64,000 nt of DNA from Alphaproteobacteria bacterium (GTDB taxonomy: Bacteria; Pseudomonadota; Alphaproteobacteria; Rhizobiales; Rhizobiaceae): NCBI GenBank assembly GCA_016861165.1, contig BOKV01000002.1, forward strand, positions 1-64,000, in the 5' to 3' direction. Both the position numbers and the translations under genes were made by a program. How positions within the stretch are numbered: the stretch's first letter is position 1; each line of letters begins with the position of its first letter. Under the pieces are notes generated by a model. It searched no databases. It was not told the DNA's origin and worked only from the letters and a program-made list of their open reading frames with translations. Shown here in pieces: positions 62,492-64,000 of this stretch.

Positions 62492-63268
62492 TTACCGCAC
62501 GCAGCCGACATAGCCGCCCGCCTTGGCTGCCCGCGCCTCGATGGTGCGCGCCAGTCGCTGCAGCCCGCTCGATGGCCTGGCCGGATCGCGCGCGATCGGG
62601 TTGGGCAGGGTGACGGCAAGCAGCGCCGCCTGACGCGGCGTAAGCTGCGCCGCCGGCCGCCCGAAATAGCGCTGCGCGGCCGCCTCGGCACCGAACACGC
62701 CTTCGTCCCATTCGGCGATGTTGAGATAGACCTCCATCAGCCGCTTCTTGGTCATGATCTGGTCGAGGAAAAGCGCCAGCGGGATTTCGGCGGCCTTGCG
62801 CACGAATGAGCGGCCGCTCCACAGGAACAGGTTCTTGGCCGTCTGCATGGGAATGGTGCTGGCGCCGCGCGGGCGTTCGCCTTCGAGAGCATCGCTGATG
62901 ACGGCGTTGAGTTCGCCCCAGTCGACGCCGCGATGCGAACAGAACTGGCCGTCCTCGGACATGATGACGGAGTGGACCAGCACCGGCGCGATCTGTTCGA
63001 TCGGCACCCAGCGCCGGTCGACGCTCTGGCCGGTCAGCCAGCGTGCGAGCATCGGTGTCGACACGGGCTGCACCGGCGGCAGCGAATAGACGATGGCGAG
63101 CGTCACCGGAACCAGGCCGGCGAGGACGACGGCGACAACGAGATTGCGCAGTGACAGGAAACGGCGCAGCCGCCGGCGAAGCGACGGGCGCGGCCGCGGG
63201 TCGGGCCTGACCCGCGGCGCGCTGGCGCCTCGCTTGCCGCTGGCGGCTGTGCTGTGCCTGGTCGCCAC
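62492..63268 (-). CDS. mtgA: Monofunctional biosynthetic peptidoglycan transglycosylase
   Basis: A 258-residue GT51 enzyme polymerising lipid II. One N-terminal transmembrane helix ([20 protein letters not shown]) follows a basic tail; the catalytic part has the Glu in [34 protein letters not shown] and [20 protein letters not shown]. Start at GTG 63268 is uncertain, since no clear ribosome binding site is seen. Divergent from ispA. Confidence 0.93.
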   Translation of the reverse strand: MATRHSTAASGKRGASAPRVRPDPRPRPSLRRRLRRFLSLRNLVVAVVLAGLVPVTLAIVYSLPPVQPVSTPMLARWLTGQSVDRRWVPIEQIAPVLVHSVIMSEDGQFCSHRGVDWGELNAVISDALEGERPRGASTIPMQTAKNLFLWSGRSFVRKAAEIPLALFLDQIMTKKRLMEVYLNIAEWDEGVFGAEAAAQRYFGRPAAQLTPRQAALLAVTLPNPIARDPARPSSGLQRLARTIEARAAKAGGYVGCVR

Positions 63269-63433
63269 TGGCCACCGTCATGCTGGTTCGGATTGGCCCT
63301 GCCATTACCATAGCGGCGATGCCGGTCAAATCCGACCGCGCGAGCGCAGTGCTGTCTGGTGCCGTCGCGGCGGCTTGACCTGCGCCGCCGCCAGTGCCAA
63401 GCCGGCGCCGGAAGCGAGGATGGCGACAGGCGA

Positions 63434-64000
63434 ATGGATCGGGCAGCGCGCGACTTCACGGCACGACTTGAGCAGCGGGCCGGCGAGACCGTCGCCATGC
63501 TCGAGCGGCTCGTTTCCGGCCAGTTGCAGGCCGGCGAGACGGCACGGCCGCCCCGCCTCGTCGCCGCCATGCGCCATGGCGTCCTCAACGGCGGCAAGCG
63601 CCTGCGACCGTTCCTGCTGATCGAGACCGCCGCCCTGTTCGGGGCCGATGGCGAAGGCCCGATGCGTGCCGCCTGCGCGCTCGAATGCGTCCACTGCTAC
63701 TCGCTCATTCACGACGACCTGCCGGCCATGGACGACGACGACCTGCGCCGCGGCCAGCCAACGGTGCACCGTGCCTTCGACGAGGCGACCGCCATCCTCG
63801 CCGGCGACGCGCTGCTGACGCTCGCCTTCGACATTCTCGCCGACGCCGCCACCGATCGCGACCCCGCCGTGCGCTGCGAACTCGTGCTATCGCTCGCCCG
63901 CGCCGCCGGTCTCGGCGGCATGGCCGGCGGCCAGATGCTCGACCTCGCCGCCGAGGGCCGGAGGATGGACGAGGCCGAGATCGTCACCATGCAGGCGATG
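63434..64000 (+). CDS. ispA: Polyprenyl diphosphate synthase (farnesyl-type, IspA), 3' truncated by window edge
   Basis: The first 189 residues of a trans-prenyltransferase: [19 protein letters not shown], the first aspartate-rich motif within [32 protein letters not shown] and [10 protein letters not shown]. The two residues before the DD motif fit short-chain (C15) synthases. ATG at 63434 follows a GACAGG site. It condenses IPP with DMAPP/GPP made by the MEP pathway, to which ispG in this window belongs. The second aspartate motif lies beyond the window. Confidence 0.93.
   Translation, partial: MDRAARDFTARLEQRAGETVAMLERLVSGQLQAGETARPPRLVAAMRHGVLNGGKRLRPFLLIETAALFGADGEGPMRAACALECVHCYSLIHDDLPAMDDDDLRRGQPTVHRAFDEATAILAGDALLTLAFDILADAATDRDPAVRCELVLSLARAAGLGGMAGGQMLDLAAEGRRMDEAEIVTMQAM

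Noticed and set aside
1..64000. CRISPR arrays, rRNA operons, insertion sequences, prophage genes
   Set aside because: None seen: no regularly spaced direct repeats, no transposase or phage structural motif, and only two tRNA genes as stable RNAs.

Overview
The window is a GC-rich, densely packed chromosomal segment of an alphaproteobacterium, most likely of the order Hyphomicrobiales (Rhizobiales), Phyllobacteriaceae/Mesorhizobium-like. The assignment rests on gene order and family content read from the translations: sdhE-mfd facing recG; aroK-aroB-CNNM transporter-bolA-J-domain-cobS-cobT; rpmB, DUF3108, Suv3-type helicase, S4 protein, fdxA, carD and an RpoH-type sigma factor in a row; phaB-phaA; and mtgA-ispA-rpmF. 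No species call is possible without a search.

Layout. 1-2.2 kb: the tail of a TPR protein, an Lrp/AsnC regulator and a divergent pair (66-aa ORF plus RimK-like ATP-grasp enzyme). 2.2-8.9 kb: transcription-coupled repair (mfd), sdhE, recG, DUF502. 9-14 kb: the amino-sugar genes glmS and glmU, a SPOR-like protein and ccdA. 14.3 kb: tRNA-Lys(TTT), followed by an accessory catabolic stretch (14.6-20.5 kb) with a MobA-like FAD hydroxylase, a DenD-like dehydrogenase, an SDR remnant, an ABM-domain protein, a TetR regulator and an SMP-30 lactonase. Two of its promoters share a 17-bp operator-like motif over the -10 box, which suggests a small TetR regulon. 20.6-28 kb: DUF4031/HhH pair, L,D-transpeptidase, accA, xerD, a 48-aa membrane protein, aroK-aroB-CNNM, bolA. 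28.3-35.3 kb: J-domain protein, cobS-cobT, a VUT-family transporter, rpmB, a frameshifted membrane adenylate cyclase and DUF3108. 35.4-41.2 kb: helicase, S4, fdxA, carD, rpoH. 41.2-46.2 kb: M48 peptidase, UDP-glucose dehydrogenase, an AT-rich orphan secreted protein, tRNA-Arg(CCT), and a PRPP synthetase homologue. 46.2-55.3 kb: phaB-phaA, ispG, an MFS transporter, pyruvate carboxylase, phaR. 55.3-64 kb: a GGDEF/EAL protein, gamma-glutamyltransferase, GlcG-like, LysR with an AhpD-like target, a PNPOx-like protein, a membrane protein, rpmF, mtgA and the start of ispA.

How the genes work together: most of the window is housekeeping (repair, cell wall, isoprenoid, shikimate, fatty acid and cobalamin metabolism, ribosomal proteins). 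The polymer-storage genes phaA, phaB and phaR link with pyruvate carboxylase and accA around acetyl-CoA. No phage, insertion sequence, CRISPR array or rRNA operon was seen. The most noteworthy signals are the 4-base deletion in the class III cyclase at its expected substrate-specifying lysine, the shared operator motif and non-AUG start in the TetR-associated catabolic cluster, a three-copy dispersed intergenic repeat, the AT-rich secreted orphan next to tRNA-Arg, and a long carD leader.
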